In this document: positions 11,718 through 24,400 of the stretch, piece after piece
How the letters are laid out: each line of letters opens with the position of its first letter
Numbering within the stretch: position 1 is the first letter of the stretch
Origin: Lepiota brunneoincarnata
Lineage: Eukaryota > Basidiomycota > Agaricomycetes > Agaricales > Agaricaceae
DNA length: 64,000 nucleotides
Direction of reading: 5' to 3'
Assembly: GCA_023014365.1 (NCBI GenBank)
Contig: JAEBUN010000014.1
Span: forward strand, 1 to 64,000
Notes under the pieces: model-generated
The model's input: the letters and a program-made list of their open reading frames with translations, nothing else
Database searches by the model: none
What the model was told of the DNA's origin: nothing
Translations under genes and position numbers: made by a program

Positions 11718-12212
11718 ATGGATGCTCAAACGCTCAATGGCTTGATTCAATTCAACTTCACGATGGCGGCCGATTTGTTGAGGAGCTCTCCGTTCACCTA
11801 CGAGGAGCTCAATATTGACCAACTCCTACAAAATGGGTGTTTTGTCCTGCCTGATCGAGCTACCCGTGCTCAGACATTTTCCAGATTCCTGAGGCTCCCA
11901 TCCCCGAATTCGTTCGCTGCTACCCCAAATTTTCTTTCGCCCTGCTCTTCTTCCACAGCCAACCTATGCAACATGGGATCGGCCATATGTCCTAGGCCGG
12001 GGGGCATACAGGGCACTCTGCTGGCCAACTGAAGCTGGTGGATCAATATTAAGTCCATATCCTGGCCGATGGAATCTGCTCATCAAATTTATTAAATCTA
12101 GAATCATGGTATGTGTAGTCACTTCTGTGGCCGTACTGGACAGCACACTAACCACTGTTTCTGCTTCCCCGTACTACTATTGCAGGTGTTTGTCCGGGGT
12201 GCCGGGCATTAA
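11718..12212 (+). CDS. Unrecognised ORF, gene model unresolved
   Basis: A reading frame from ATG 11718 gives about 50 plausible residues (…FTYEELNIDQLLQNG…). In another frame, 11959-12108 gives a sensible, tryptophan- and tyrosine-rich segment (TYATWDRPYVLGRGAYRAL...) between an acceptor (CCACAG at 11953-11958) and a good donor (GTATGT at 12109). I could not find a splice set that joins the two without a stop, so this is either a multi-exon orphan gene or a decayed one. A partly similar sequence (ELNI..LQN, then an IPE..R-rich tail) occurs at 36990-37192. It lies between two likely terpenoid genes on the same strand. No function is proposed. Confidence 0.3.
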
Positions 12213-12698
12213 CAGCCTCACCGCGTGGCCAGTGCAGACTGTGCTCGGTAACTTGTGGAGGCGCTCATCGGGAGTGTTCGTTGGGGGCAGATTTGACCGC
12301 CCAGGTAGGATTTATAAGTATCTACGGTATACGTTTCTCGCAAGAGATGTAGTTGTACGTTGGGAGAATCCAGAGCAATGCCTGGCATGTCTAGTGTGGT
12401 ATACGCGACGAATCCTAGTGTTCCACGCCGGCCGGGTAACTTGAGGATTCACTATGGTTGACGTTAAACGGTCATATCCTTAGCATGAATTTGATTTTTC
12501 TGCAGATCTATGTATTTCCCTGGCTCGGCGAGTGGCTAGCGCGACACGAACACTTGAAATTGTGGGAGGCTGAGGATCAGCGGAGAAGCTGAACGTCGAT
12601 CCTCGAGGTGAACACGAGCATGGGAAAATAGAAGCCACAATGGGCAATAACCCGGACAAGCTGAACCAGATCTACGAGACACGTTCTAGCTTTGAAAC

Positions 12699-14191
12699 AT
12701 GCCCATTGTCGCCAGCAGCCCTCATGCTAAAGTACTCGTGACTGGAGCCAATGGTTACATCGCGATGTGGATCGTGAAACATCTCCTGCAGGGGGGATAC
12801 TCTGTTCGGGGAACGGTTCGCAGTCATACCAAGGTAGCCGAGGTCACTGATTACTTTCCAGAGTATGCTGCGAGTGGATCTTTGCAAGTGATCGTTGCGG
12901 GCGATCTGACACAGGTGTCTCCACTGAATGATCCGCAGGATACGGTGTGTCTGACTAACCATACCATCTGGCATGACGTCTTCAGAAGGGAGCTTTCGAT
13001 GGAGCGGTGAAGGGTATTGATGCTGTCATACACACTGCCGCCCCTGTTGCATGGTTAGAGGGTGAACCAGAAGGTCCGTCTCACCCAGACCTCCTGGACG
13101 GTCTCTGAAGCTGTGTGCTGTGGTACCAGAAATCCTTGATCCTACTTTGAAGGGTACTCTGGGTGTGCTGGAGAGTGTCCTTCACCACGGGTGACACAAA
13201 CTTCCCTCCCGAGTGTAGGGTTTGCACTTATTCCCATTCGCAATCGTGTACATGGCTAGCTCCTCGGTCAAACGGGTGATCCTAACTTCATCCATGGGGA
13301 CTGTATCTCGAACAACTCTGGACAAGGCCAAAGACGCAAATCAAGAAATCAAGACATTTTCAGAGGAAAGTTGGAACGAAGAGAGTTCCGACAATTGCCG
13401 AAGGCTGGGGAAGGACGCTCCCTCGCTGGATAAATACGAAGCCGCCAAAACCGCTGCCGAGAAAGGTCTGTCTTGCTCTAAATATAAGCTCTCCCTTATG
13501 TTAAATACATTTGATAGCTGCTTGGAAGTTTGTCAATGAGCATAACAATGAGATTAAATGGGATTTCGTTTCCTTGCAGCCTTCCTGGGTATTTGGGGTG
13601 AGCATCGGTGCGCGAAATCTCATTCGTCGCCTCCTTACCCGCTTCCTCCCTCAGCCTCCCATCCAGAAATGGAACGATCCGAATCAGATGAACACTACGA
13701 CTAAGATGTGGCACGGTGTTGTTTTCAATGATGAGAGGGTAGACTACCTTGATAACTCCGAGGGTGGCTGGGTCGATATCGAAGACGTTGCACTTGGTCA
13801 TTTACGTGCTTTGGAGAAACCAGAAGCGGGTGGTCACAGATTCTTATTGGTTGCCGGTAAGCGAATATATCGCACCTTTCTCCACAGCGAGTCGATTCAG
13901 TGAAATGTTGGATCTCAGGATCTTTCTTCTGGAATGAATTTAGTAAGCTCTCGTGCTCTTTCCCCAACATAGGTGTTGACGGACTGGGGAACAGATGACA
14001 TCGCGAACAAACTCAAGCCCACGTTACCGAAATTGTTACATCCGATTGCGCCACCTCGTCCAGATATCACCACGGAGTATAGACATTTTTATCTGAACGA
14101 GAAGGCGAAGGGAGTTCTCGGAGTTAACTTTCGTTCAAAAGAGGAGACTACGCGTGCCACGCTCGAAGAGTGGGCTAAACGGGGCCTGTAG
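12699..14191 (+). CDS. NAD(P)-dependent reductase, dihydroflavonol-4-reductase-like (extended SDR)
   Basis: An extended short-chain dehydrogenase that reduces a ketone or aldehyde on a small molecule. Seven exons: 12699-12914, 12986-13073, 13130-13190, 13260-13465, 13518-13856, 13919-13942, 13995-14191, giving 376 aa. The cofactor loop is TGANGYIA near the N-terminus, followed by VRGTVR. The active site has SS before MGTVS and the YEAAK catalytic Tyr/Lys pair. The family ending KEETTRATLEEWAKRG is present. Exon 6 is only 24 nt; it and the acceptor at 13994 are needed to keep the frame (…FFWNEFNDIANKL…). The gene is on the same strand, 1.2 kb after the sesquiterpene synthase, so it could modify an oxidised terpene. 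That role is inference; such reductases are also common as single genes. Confidence 0.9.
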
Positions 14192-16789
14192 TAGTCAAAG
14201 CACAAGCTTCCGAATATTTCTGCCCTTGTTTGAAGTGACTTGGGCAACGGGAAATCAGAGTCGCATACTCGACCCAAAAACCCTGCAGTCCTTATGCCTG
14301 CCTTGCATGCAGCCTTATAGATTCAACTATAATGCTGAGAAAGAACTCTTTTCTCCCTTGGGCCATACTGAAATTCTCCACTAGTGAATCTCAATGCTGC
14401 AGATCAAACCTGGTAATCTCCGATTGTGGGGGCGCGGTACAGCAGGAAATCACTTAAGAAACAATACTGCTTCATCGTCAAGCACCTGCCAGAGCTTGGA
14501 CAGGAGGGTGTTGAGGAGTACCGAGATACAGAAAGATGCTCTAAATGTGTGGGGAATAACACTAATGCAGCCCATGGTGTAATGAATGTATCGCAGATGA
14601 AAAGTCCCAGGGTTAGGTCAAAGTCTTCACCGGTGCTACTGCCTTCCGCAGCTCCCACCATCAGAAGCAATATTCGTTCGTCCTTATTTTTGCCCCAGCA
14701 ATCACGACATATCCTGTAGAGGTGGGTATGCGGCTACGCAGGTAATGGCTGCCCCATGCCACCTCTCATAGGACTCGGAACCCGACCCGAAACCCGGAAC
14801 GAACTCTCGGATCAAGAAACTCGGAGCGCCCAGGCCAAGGGAGCCTTTATCAGTTCGACAACATATCTGTTCCGCTCGTAGCCTCCTACATTCTCTGACA
14901 GATAAATTTTCGCCACATTTTTATTCTTTTCCCTGAGCACAAACCATAGCATGAGTTTTCTCCCTGTATATAGACTTCGCTGTGCCTCGCATACCACCCC
15001 TCTTATCTTCTCCTTTCCCTTTTCCTAATTCCCTATTAACGTAGTCGTGAAAACTTCACGTTCTCCATTCCCTAGATATAACTTCGTTTACGGACCTCTC
15101 ATTTACTTCTCCGTTTTGGTGTGGGAAACCATAAAAATAATCACAGTTATCCTGTATATAAAGGCACAGACTTGGGAGACGAATTCTGCAGTCAATAATC
15201 TACCAGGAATCTATCTCAACGCTTCTCTCTCTTAAAAATTCCTCTCTCCGAACGATATGCTCTCTTGGTTTTCGAAGCCCAGTGGTTGTTTCGCCCAGCC
15301 ACACTCGCCCCTTTGTTTTGACGTGTTTCGCGTCATTTCGTTTCGGTTTCGTTCGGTTTCGTTTTGGTTTCGCTTCGTTTCGGCGCCTCTCACGTGTGGA
15401 AGAGTCGATATCTCTTCAATCCATTATTCAAGCCTTGGCCCCCGCTTCGGGTGCGTGATTTCTGCTACAATTGCCTCGGGAATTCGGTGCATCACTCGCA
15501 GTATGTGTAGAAGTGACAGGCCTAACCAAAAAGGTGCACTTACAAGCTGACAGAGTATCCGGGGGCACGCCAATGCTGGCGGCCATCATTGCAGATTTGC
15601 TCGCATCAAGGCTGTTCTAGTCTGTGGCTCACCTTGGTCCCCTCGATGAGGCAACGCCACTTCCGAACTTCTAATCGCTCTATCTTAACGACAAGATTAA
15701 ACAATGTTATGTGTCCCCGACGAGTAAGCAGTCCGAGCGGAGTATTGTCTAAAGGAGGTGAAATGTGTTGGCAACTAGCAGTGCGCGAGATGATCGCGGT
15801 TTCATCGAGAATTTGCTGCAAGGGTGTATTCGTTCTTGGCTGCGACGATTGATCAGGGTGTATGTCCTAGCATTGGGCAGAGACAATGACAAAGCTCGCA
15901 GTAGCATGGTTTGAGGGCACAGAGACCCGGCCTCATTCTCACCCCTGAAAAGCAGCAAATCTTCGATCAAAACGCTATAAATGACACTCAGCGCCACGGC
16001 TGAATAATAGATGCTTATGTGCATAGTGAACGAACTTCTGTAGGAAGCCCTCCCCTCAGTCGTTCCCGATCTATTGCTTGTAACGCCATTGCCACAGTTG
16101 TTCTCAGGCTCATCTTCCGTTTCGTTGCTTCTGTGCAGTGCTTGAGAAAATGAGGGTGACTTTACTGGGACATCGGTGAGTAAGCAGCTGCCGGCTACAG
16201 AGCCAAGAGAGACCTTGTCATCGATAAAGTTGATCCGGGTCAGCAACATAGCGTCATGCGTTGGACTAAGAAATAAGCGCTTTGAATATGCTAGGAGGCC
16301 ATTTCTAGGTCAGTATCGGAGGTTGGAGCTCTGCGTTGTTTGAGTGCTCTTGCCCGCATATCGAGAGGCGACTGTAACATCGAGGTGCCCGAGTAGGCAG
16401 AGAGCTGGAATCAGCGGAGGCGCATGTATGAGGGGCTTCGGGTGAATGGCGGAGAGGTTCCTGTGTGAAGAGATCAAGGAGATCATGCTGTATGTGGGCG
16501 GTGGTAGAATTTTTGGGGAATGAAGCTCCTGTCTTGATCGGCGAGGTTTGACATCTAGCAGGCGGTTCTTCGCTTCTGTGAGTTTCTGGGAAGTAATGCC
16601 CCTTATCCCGTTTCTCTTCCCTGACTCTGTATTCCATCTGGCACCATCGCCTGCCAGTTTCCTCGATACACACCGGGAACAACAATAGTCGATAGTGGGT
16701 CTAGAGCTGGGTAACTGGACCAGCGGCGCAAAGACACGGCCATCCAGGCATCCCAAGGCGGGTGTCTAATATTGTTCCTGAGCAGCAGC
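14192..16789. other. No gene recognised
   Basis: Short frames on both strands without domain signatures. 15324-15385 is a simple stretch of TTTCG variants. A minus-strand peptide at 15606-15821 has one weakly ankyrin-like segment (DNTPLGLLTRRGHI), too little to call. Confidence 0.4.
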
Positions 16790-17126
16790 GAAAGCTGATT
16801 GGTCGAAGGAGGGAGACGTGGGGGTATCTTTTTATGATTTGCAGTGGAGGAACGACATGAGGTAATGCGGACGTATTGCTCGCGACGCAAGATTTGGGGC
16901 GCAGAAACAGGCGTGGTGAGCTTTCGGGGAACAACCAGTATGCCAGTTTCCGAGGGGTTCTCGGGATGAGATTATCTAAAGAGTCGACCGTCCGTACGTT
17001 AACGTGTTAAGCGCCGAAGTCGTCGTCTTTAAACCTCGTCTTATCTGGCACACCCGTGACAGGTCTTACCTTCTTCCCCCTTCATCACTACCCGAATGCA
17101 ATACTCACCTCCAAGCTTTATGCATC
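16790..17126 (+). repeat. Segmental duplication, copy A (copy B at 63441-63777)
   Basis: The presumed promoter region of the broken ZNFX1-like copy is near-identical to 63441-63777, starting at GAAAGCTGATTGG in both. The match continues downstream into coding sequence until the window end. Shared landmarks are the GAGTCGACCGTCCGTACGTT block and TTTAAACCTCG. The intact gene at 21416 lacks this promoter sequence apart from scattered similarity, so copies A and B are closer to each other. Confidence 0.8.
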
Positions 17127-19590
17127 ATGTCTCAAAGGCGAATGCAATGCAGAGTTTTCAATAGCACAACCGGTTGCCGCAACCGTGATCGGTGCGGATT
17201 CTCTCACATCGACGGTGGCACGAGCTCGCCCTGGACTCCCAGTCCATCGCTGACGCCGTTGCTAGCACGAACATCGTTTCCTCAGCCACGCCAGGCAGCG
17301 AATGGAGTACTGAACGATGTATCGCGGATCACGTGTCGGTTCTTCTGGATGACCGGTTGCATGTGCCAGAGGTTTTGAGTGTTTCTACCATCCCATTAAA
17401 CAAGCCGGTGCAACTAATGTCCAGAGTCCACCTGCGGAGGTTATCACAACCGATGGCGAGGACCGGGCCGTTGACTTTTTCTCCTCTAAAAGTCTTACCA
17501 TTGGCGCTGGATCCGTGCATGAACAGAGACACAACCTGAATCCGATTGGAGTTTGCAGCAATCTCAAGGAATTTTGTGTTAGAATATCGAGCGCTCCGCT
17601 GGCTCGGATACTCAGTTACTATCCTATTTCATTCCTGTTTCCGATTACTTTTATTGTTTTACTTCATTTCTAGAGTCTTATTATTACCAGGTGTATATAA
17701 TAGGTACAAACAGAGACGAACCCCCGCGCGTTTGCAACGGGTCCCTGCTTTTCTCGCTGATTTCCTTATATCCAACATTTTGTGCGACAACTACTGTTTT
17801 GGCACCCCTGCACAAGCCCAGCGCATTTTCAGACTGCTAGCAAGCGTGAACAACAGAAATAAAACATGGGTACGTGAAGAGCTTTATTGAAAAAATGTTG
17901 ATCCTGAGAAACCTGGGGTATTAAAGAATATAGCTAGTGCGCAAGAGTTTCCAGAAGCTGTCGTCAATGTGTGTTGTCCATGTCTATTCCAGTCTTCGTA
18001 TGCTAGCCTGGACGAGTAGACAAATACACTTCATCGCATTGGTGATGTACTACGCTTTGAACCGGTCAATGTATCTATCGGATTTCGCGCTGCTGCCCTC
18101 TCTTTCTAGAGGGGCTGTTTCTCCATCTTCCAATTCTTCTCGTCAGACCCCATCCTCGAATCTACATTGCACAAGAACCTCAAGTGAGTGACTTGGAACC
18201 ATTACCATGAATCTCTCCTGGACATCGTTATATATGCAGTGTTTTTTACCCTTTAATCAACAAGCATGATCATATCTTTGCAACAATTCAAGACTGTCTA
18301 GAAGCTGTGCTGACTGCCAAATCCCAAAAGGACTTTACTCCAAACCTTCCGTCATCACTGCAAAATAGCCTGACCACGTTTATGACCCTCACGACGACAT
18401 TTCTCCAGCGAGTAGTGGCTCTTAGTCAAAGAGTGAAGTGCGTTGATCATATTTAAAGGTACTTTGAACGATACAAAGATGGCATCCGGAGTCATTCCGA
18501 AGTTCCAAAATTTATTCATCCGTTCGTTGCTGGTTCAATGCCTGGGTGAGCGACGTCTCAGTGACGCCTGCTCAGTTCCAGGATACAGTTGCTTCTGCGT
18601 CCGAGACCCAGCGCAAGCTCACGATAGGTTCCATTTCCGAAGAGAGTGACCGTCTCCCCGCGATCCTGGAGCGAGAATCCGGCGTTGTCCTTAGGCTCCA
18701 GAATGGCTCGGCGAGGTCGACTGTCACTCGTGTACAACGTCGCCACGCATTTCCTAGCTTGCGCAGACATCTGAACTCCCCAGTGAACTTGGGATCGATG
18801 GACTGCGTCATGACAATGGGTTTGAGGCGATCGAAGAGATACACATTGCCCCTACACCGTCGGAGCTATTCTCGCCCGTTGCGCCAGACATGCCTGTGTT
18901 TAGCTCCGATGTACCCTGCCAACCCATCATCTTCCAGCTGGTTCCATGGAGCGCCATCTTGATATCCAATTCCGCGTGCTACGCGAGGAACTAATGTGAG
19001 TCTCACTTGTATTACTCCCCTCGGTGTGCGCTTATATTGAGCATCCGGCTCAACGACCCAAGCATCTGTCACTGCAATTCACGATGATCTCCTCAAAATA
19101 TGGGAAGGCAAAATGCGGAAAGGTGAGAAGACAATCCTCGGAACGCTCTTAGATCAGGTGGGGAGTGTATCGTACATCAGGACGTGATTCTGTGTTCTGT
19201 CACTTCTACACCAATGCCGAGCTGGGGGCACTTATGCGGGTTTCGCCCTTGCGAAGGGGCTCATCAGAGGCCTTAACCACTGCCCTAACCCGCCTTGGCT
19301 CGTGCAGCGACAGAATTAGATTACTGGAGCATGGACTAAATATATTAATTAGTCTGTTGGACCAGCTAACAATTCCAGGGCGCATCCTTGACCCTATACA
19401 GGACGTGGGGCATCCCTTCCGCTCGGACCCCTCACGGCGCGGCAGCTGATGAGAGGCCGGCCGTCTCCGAAGATAGGGCAGCAAGCCACGGCGAAAGTGC
19501 GAGGTCTTGGGATTGAACCAAGATTCTTGCGGGGCCTCCAGAAGCCAGGCGTAATGGTGTCATTGACGCTCCTCTCAACCCAACCCTGAG
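17127..19590 (+). pseudogene. Broken partial copy of the ZNFX1-like gene (N-terminal half)
   Basis: Nucleotide similarity to 21416-23400 runs through exons 1-5 and the start of exon 6, with introns in the same places. The first CCCH finger is intact (C-x8-C-x5-C-x3-H). In the second, one extra T near 17357-17358 shifts the frame and gives TGA at 17376-17378. A 198-bp insertion with an 8-bp duplicated target (17571-17784) interrupts exon 1. A second insertion of roughly 290 bp lies at about 19226-19515. The copy ends before the helicase. It cannot make the full protein; a short peptide with one zinc finger is the most it could give. Confidence 0.85.
17571..17784. mobile_element. 198-bp insertion with 8-bp target-site duplication
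   Basis: ATTTTGTG occurs at 17571-17578 and again at 17777-17784. The intact paralogue reads straight across the equivalent site (…GGAATTTTTACGCGACAA…), so it serves as the empty site and defines the insert as 17579-17776. An 8-bp duplication is usual for hAT elements. No clear terminal inverted repeats are visible and no protein is coded, so at most it is a non-autonomous or decayed element. Confidence 0.7.
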
Positions 19591-21415
19591 ACGCCTTCAA
19601 TGAAAGACAGCTACCTTCTGATCCCGTATAGCTTTGTCTGCCATCGTTTTATACCAGACAAGCCACCTCCCTTCTCACTGCCTGCCTTAGGTGTGAGCCA
19701 TTCCAAGCAATCGTCCCACAAACCCTTGTTAAACACCTAGGATTTCGATACGAGTAAAGCGTGGCAGTCTTCTAATCAGAAGAAAATGGTTCTTCCAGCG
19801 CCCACAACGACCCTTACTACATACCCATATCTGTCAAATAAGCTCAGAAGCCGGCTCTTGATCAGGACCCCAGAGAATATCCATATAGGTCGGAGGCCGG
19901 CCCCAAACAATCTCGTCCGGTCGCTCGGCTGAGAGGCCGGCCCCCAACCTCAGGCCAGAATTAGCAAATTTCCCCAGATTTTTGCCTCCGACCTTCAAAA
20001 AATCGCCAAAAATCACCAAAATATTCCAGGAGCCATCTACCTCATACTACCATACAGGAGGGTTCTAAACACACGTATCCAATGAAGAATGACCTGTTTT
20101 AAGGACCGCTATTCACCCTCTGAGTCGCAACAGATGCCCGAATTTGTCTCAAGCTCTGACGTGAAGCGTTGAATGAGTCCGGGTCCTTCGAGTCCAACAA
20201 GAAGCCATCCCATACCATCGGGCTTTGGGGTCAATAGCAGGAGAGCGAGGAAGTGGTGAAGAGTCAGAATCCCAAACTGGATAACGTTGAGGAGGGCGGT
20301 AGCTTCGGTTGTCGCACTGAATTGCCCTCCAATGTCATTATGCTCGTTGCCGCCGTTCCCCCGACCTCGTCCCCTCCCTTTCCCTGTCATCTCCCGTACC
20401 CATGCAGGGCACTCTTGCCAACTCTGTTGCTACTCGAAAACTTGTGCCGCCTGATTCCAGTAGGGCGCTACCCAGAGGGGCAGACGTCCTCTCTCATCAT
20501 TGAACCTGCAGTCGGCAACGGACTTGACGCCCTCCAGCCATTGTCAGTTCTCGGAGGGTTGTGAGTAACGAGATCTCGCGCGTTCTCAGAGCTTTGGATC
20601 ACCCGGCTCACAATCCGAAACCCATTCATTTATGTCAACACTAACACGCGCAAAGGGTTGCTTTGGACGAGGGGGCCTATGAATTGGAGGATTGGTGCGT
20701 TTCTATTAGACACGACGGGATCTTTATATTCTTGCGGTACTTCTGTTGCAGCACCCTTGGTTTGCTATACGTAGACTCGGTAGACCCAAATCGTATCTTT
20801 CGCCTTGACCAATCCAGTCGAAACATTGAAGTAATGTGCATTTTTTGATGGCTCCTCGTCCAGATCCATACAAGTTGACATGTTTTGGGTTTGTGGAGCT
20901 TCTGAATCGTTGCCAGTTGGGACAGTCGTGAACAGAATCGAATCGGATTGACAAATTTTGATCACCCAATATACGGTCTATTGATCACACTCCTTAATGC
21001 AAAAGATGAGATGCTGAACTGTGGTTCGAACTCTCAGCCTCGCTAAACAGTATAGCGTAACTGTTACAGCTGGACTTGTTCAGCCATCCATCTGGTCTCA
21101 GGTGCAAGCCTCCGATCCAGCTCCAGCGCACCTGGCCTTCGACCTCCGAGCTGGGGGCCTCACCCGGGCTTTTGTCCGGTCCCTCCCCCCGACCTAGGGG
21201 CTCAAGAGTCCAGATTCGTCCGGTCTCCGGCCTCCGACCTTAATAGGTATTCCCGGGGTCCTATCATCCCCTGTCCGTACTTGGACGTAATAAGCCGTAA
21301 TCAGCATCAAACTTCTACAGCCTTTATAACTTCCCTTGCCTTGTACCACCGTTACAAGTCTTCCCTCTTCCCATCCGCATTACAGCTTGAATCTTGATAC
21401 TCGCCTTCAAAGCCT
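19591..21415. other. No gene recognised; GGCCGG-rich repeat-like sequence
   Basis: The region holds several GAGGCCGGCC/GGAGGCCGGCC motifs (19450, 19890, 19930, also 21220) suggesting decayed repeats, and short frames on both strands without domains. TTTATAA near 21324 may be the TATA element of the gene starting at 21416. Confidence 0.4.
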
Positions 21416-24400
21416 ATGTCTCGAGTGCAGGGCCAGTGCAGGCTCTTCAATAGTCCTACCGGTTGTCGTTTTGGGAACCGGTGCAAGTTCTCCCACACCG
21501 ACGGTGGCACTGCGAGGTCGTCTCGATCTTCTTCGCCAGCGCCATCATCATCGTCGGGAGTGCGTGCATCGGCCCCTCAATCGCCCCGCTCCCCAAGAAA
21601 AGAACTGAGCGGTGTCCCACGGAGTGCATGCCAGTTCTTCTGGACAACTGGTGCATGTACAAGGGGTTTCGAGTGCTCGTACCGTCACGTCAAACAAACT
21701 GACACGGCTGGGGCCCAGAGTCAAGCCGTTGCGGTTATCGCAGCTGATGATGAGGACAGCCCTGTTGACTTTTTCTCACCTGAGGGCCTCGCGGTTGGCG
21801 CTGGATCGGTTCGGGAGGACCGACACAGCCTGAACCCGAGCGAGGTCCACAATCATCTAAAGGAATTTTTACGCGACAATTATCGTTTTGAGGCCGCCGC
21901 CCAGATCCAGGGTTTTGTCAGAGTTCTAGCAAGCGTAAACGATAGGAATAAGACATGGGTACGTGTCGAGCCTTTTGAGAAGGTGAAGACCCTGACAACC
22001 ACATGTCATCAAAGAATACCGCTAGTGCGCAAGAGTTTCTCGAAGTCGTCGTCAATGTGTGTTGTTTGTATAACAATCGGCCCCCACATACTAAGCGAGC
22101 GTTCTAGGGCAACACAATCCATCGTATTGGAGACGTACTCCGTTTCGAATTGGTTAACGTGTCCATCGGATTTCACACCGGCGCCCTCTCATTTCAGAGG
22201 GGCTACTTCCCCATCTTTCAATTTTTCTCCTCCGACCTGATTCTCAAATCGACATTACACAAGAATATCAAGTGAGTAACTCGGCTGATTGCTGCCCACC
22301 TGTCTAAACATTGTTCGTACAGTGCCTTGTTCGCAATTATCAAGAACAACCATGATTATATCTTCGAGACGCTTCAGTCCTGTCTAGAAGATATGATGAC
22401 TGCCAAATCCTGGAGAGATTCTACCCCAAACCTCACGCCATCACTCCAAAATACCCTAGACGGGTTGACTATCTTCAGGACTCTTACTACGACATTCCTT
22501 CAGTGAGTTTTGTCTCATGTTTCTATGAGGGATGTGTGTTGATTAGGTTAACAGATACTTTCAGCGGTTTAAAGATGCTATAAAGAGTCGTTCTGAAGTT
22601 CTAGGATTCATTCAACAGTTTTCTGAGTGGTTCGACATCTGGGCGAGCGATGTCTCAGCAACCCCTGCTCGTTTCCAGGACACAATCACCTCCGCGCCTG
22701 AGACCAAGCGTAAGCTCGCTATTGGTCACGTTTCCGAGGAGATTGAACGTCTCCTTGCAATCGTTGAGCGGGAGTGTGGTGGCGTCCTGAAACTTCGAAA
22801 GGGTTCAACCAAATCGACTATCACTCATGCACAGCGTAGCCAGGCACGCATAACCCAGCTTGCGCAGACATATGAGCCTCCCGGTGAACTTCGTCCTGAC
22901 GGGACTCGTCATGATAACGACTTTTCGGCAATCGAGAATGTCCGCATCGCCCCTACACACTCGGAGTTATTCTCGCCTGTTGCACCATATCTTCCTGTGT
23001 TCAGCCCTGACGCCCCTCATCATCTTCCGGCGGGCTCTATGGAGCGGCATCTCGATATCCAATTCCGTTTGTTACGCGAAGAACTAATGTAAGTCTCGCC
23101 AGCAATGCTTTCGTCAGCACGTACTCAAACTCATTATCCAGTTCAACTACCCGATCATCTATCACCGCCATCCACGATGATCTCCTCAAGAAATGGGAAG
23201 GCAAGCGGCGAAAAAGTGAGAAGACAAAGCTTGAGACACTCTTGGCCCAGAACGGCGGTGCATATCGTTCATCGGGACATGATTCCTTGTTTTTCCATAT
23301 CTACACCAACGTCGAGTTTCTTAAGGGGCCGCCCGAGGCCAGGCGTAATGGTGTTTCTGTCACACTCGTCGTCGACGCTCCTCCCAGCCCAGCTGCACGC
23401 GACAAGGACCCGAAGAAGCGGTTCGCGTACTGGGAACACAGCCGTCGTCTTCAGGGCTCCAGCCTTGTCGCACTTGTTCTTGTATCCCAGCGCGCAGTTA
23501 GGACGTATCTTGGCATTGTTACCTCCTATGGTCAAAACATTGCCGAGTCCGCGAAATTCGAAAAAGGACGCATCCAACTTCGTGTTTCTTTCTTTGACTC
23601 CGAAGTTGAGTTCATGGCACTACGCGGAGATAAATTGAACCTCAACAAAGCAACATTTTCTGTGCTTATTGACAATAGTGTCATGTTCGAATCTGTGCGG
23701 CCGTTTTTACAAAAACTTCAGGGAATCGAGCCCACGGAAATTCCGTTCTCACGCTACATCGCTCCCGGAGGTTCCTTGGAAGGTGTCAATGTCCTTCCCC
23801 CGAAATATGCACTTGCCCCAGGATTCAAGTTCAATCTTCAGTGCCTAGCGAAGGCGCGGGTGACTGGCATCCCTGACTTGGATATCTCAAATCCGGCGGC
23901 GGTTGAAAGAGCGCGTAATCAGTTGAGGAAATACAGTGTACTTGACCCAAGTCAGGCAGACGCCGTTGTAGATACACTGACTCGAGAAGTGTCGCTCATT
24001 CAAGGGTGAGTGTTTGATTTATGATCTCTGTCAACTCAAGGATTCATACGCCTTCAGACCACCTGGAACTGGGAAGGCATGTGGTAGTGCGATTATTCGT
24101 GATTGAGTATTTGCTGATTCGGGTCTTACAACAGAGCTACACTGCAAAAGAGATCCTTCGTGTTCTCTTCAGGAGTAAAATCAGACCGATTGGTGAGCGA
24201 GTATGTCTATCTAGGAATGCGCCATGCTAAATCACTTTGCAGTGCTTATCGCCTTCACAAACCATGCCCTCGATCATATGGTCACCTCTGTCCTCGATGC
24301 GAAAATTACGGAGAAAATAGTCCGTCTCGGTACACGTTCATCCGACGAGCGTATTTCGGAGTACACGCTGGATAAGTTAGAAAGGCTTATGGCCGAGTCA

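Noticed and set aside
13943..13972. Frameshift in the NAD(P)-dependent reductase
   Set aside because: First suspected because joining at 13973 breaks the frame. The acceptor at 13994 (AACAG) restores it and gives the full family ending, so the gene is intact.
15606..15821. Ankyrin-repeat fragment on the minus strand
   Set aside because: Only one weakly matching stretch; a real ankyrin relic should show at least two 33-residue units.
19233..19290. A-box-like TAGGGCAGTGGTTAAGG on the minus strand inside the second insertion of the broken ZNFX1-like copy
   Set aside because: The matching B box is poor and no cloverleaf forms. It might mark the insertion as a SINE, but one copy is not enough.
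21010..21075. tRNA gene or tRNA-derived SINE head (GGTTCGAAC B-box-like string on either strand)
   Set aside because: A B-box-like sequence and an ACAGT/ACTGT stem are present, but no set of four arms with a proper acceptor stem could be folded. A covariance-model scan (tRNAscan-SE) would settle it.
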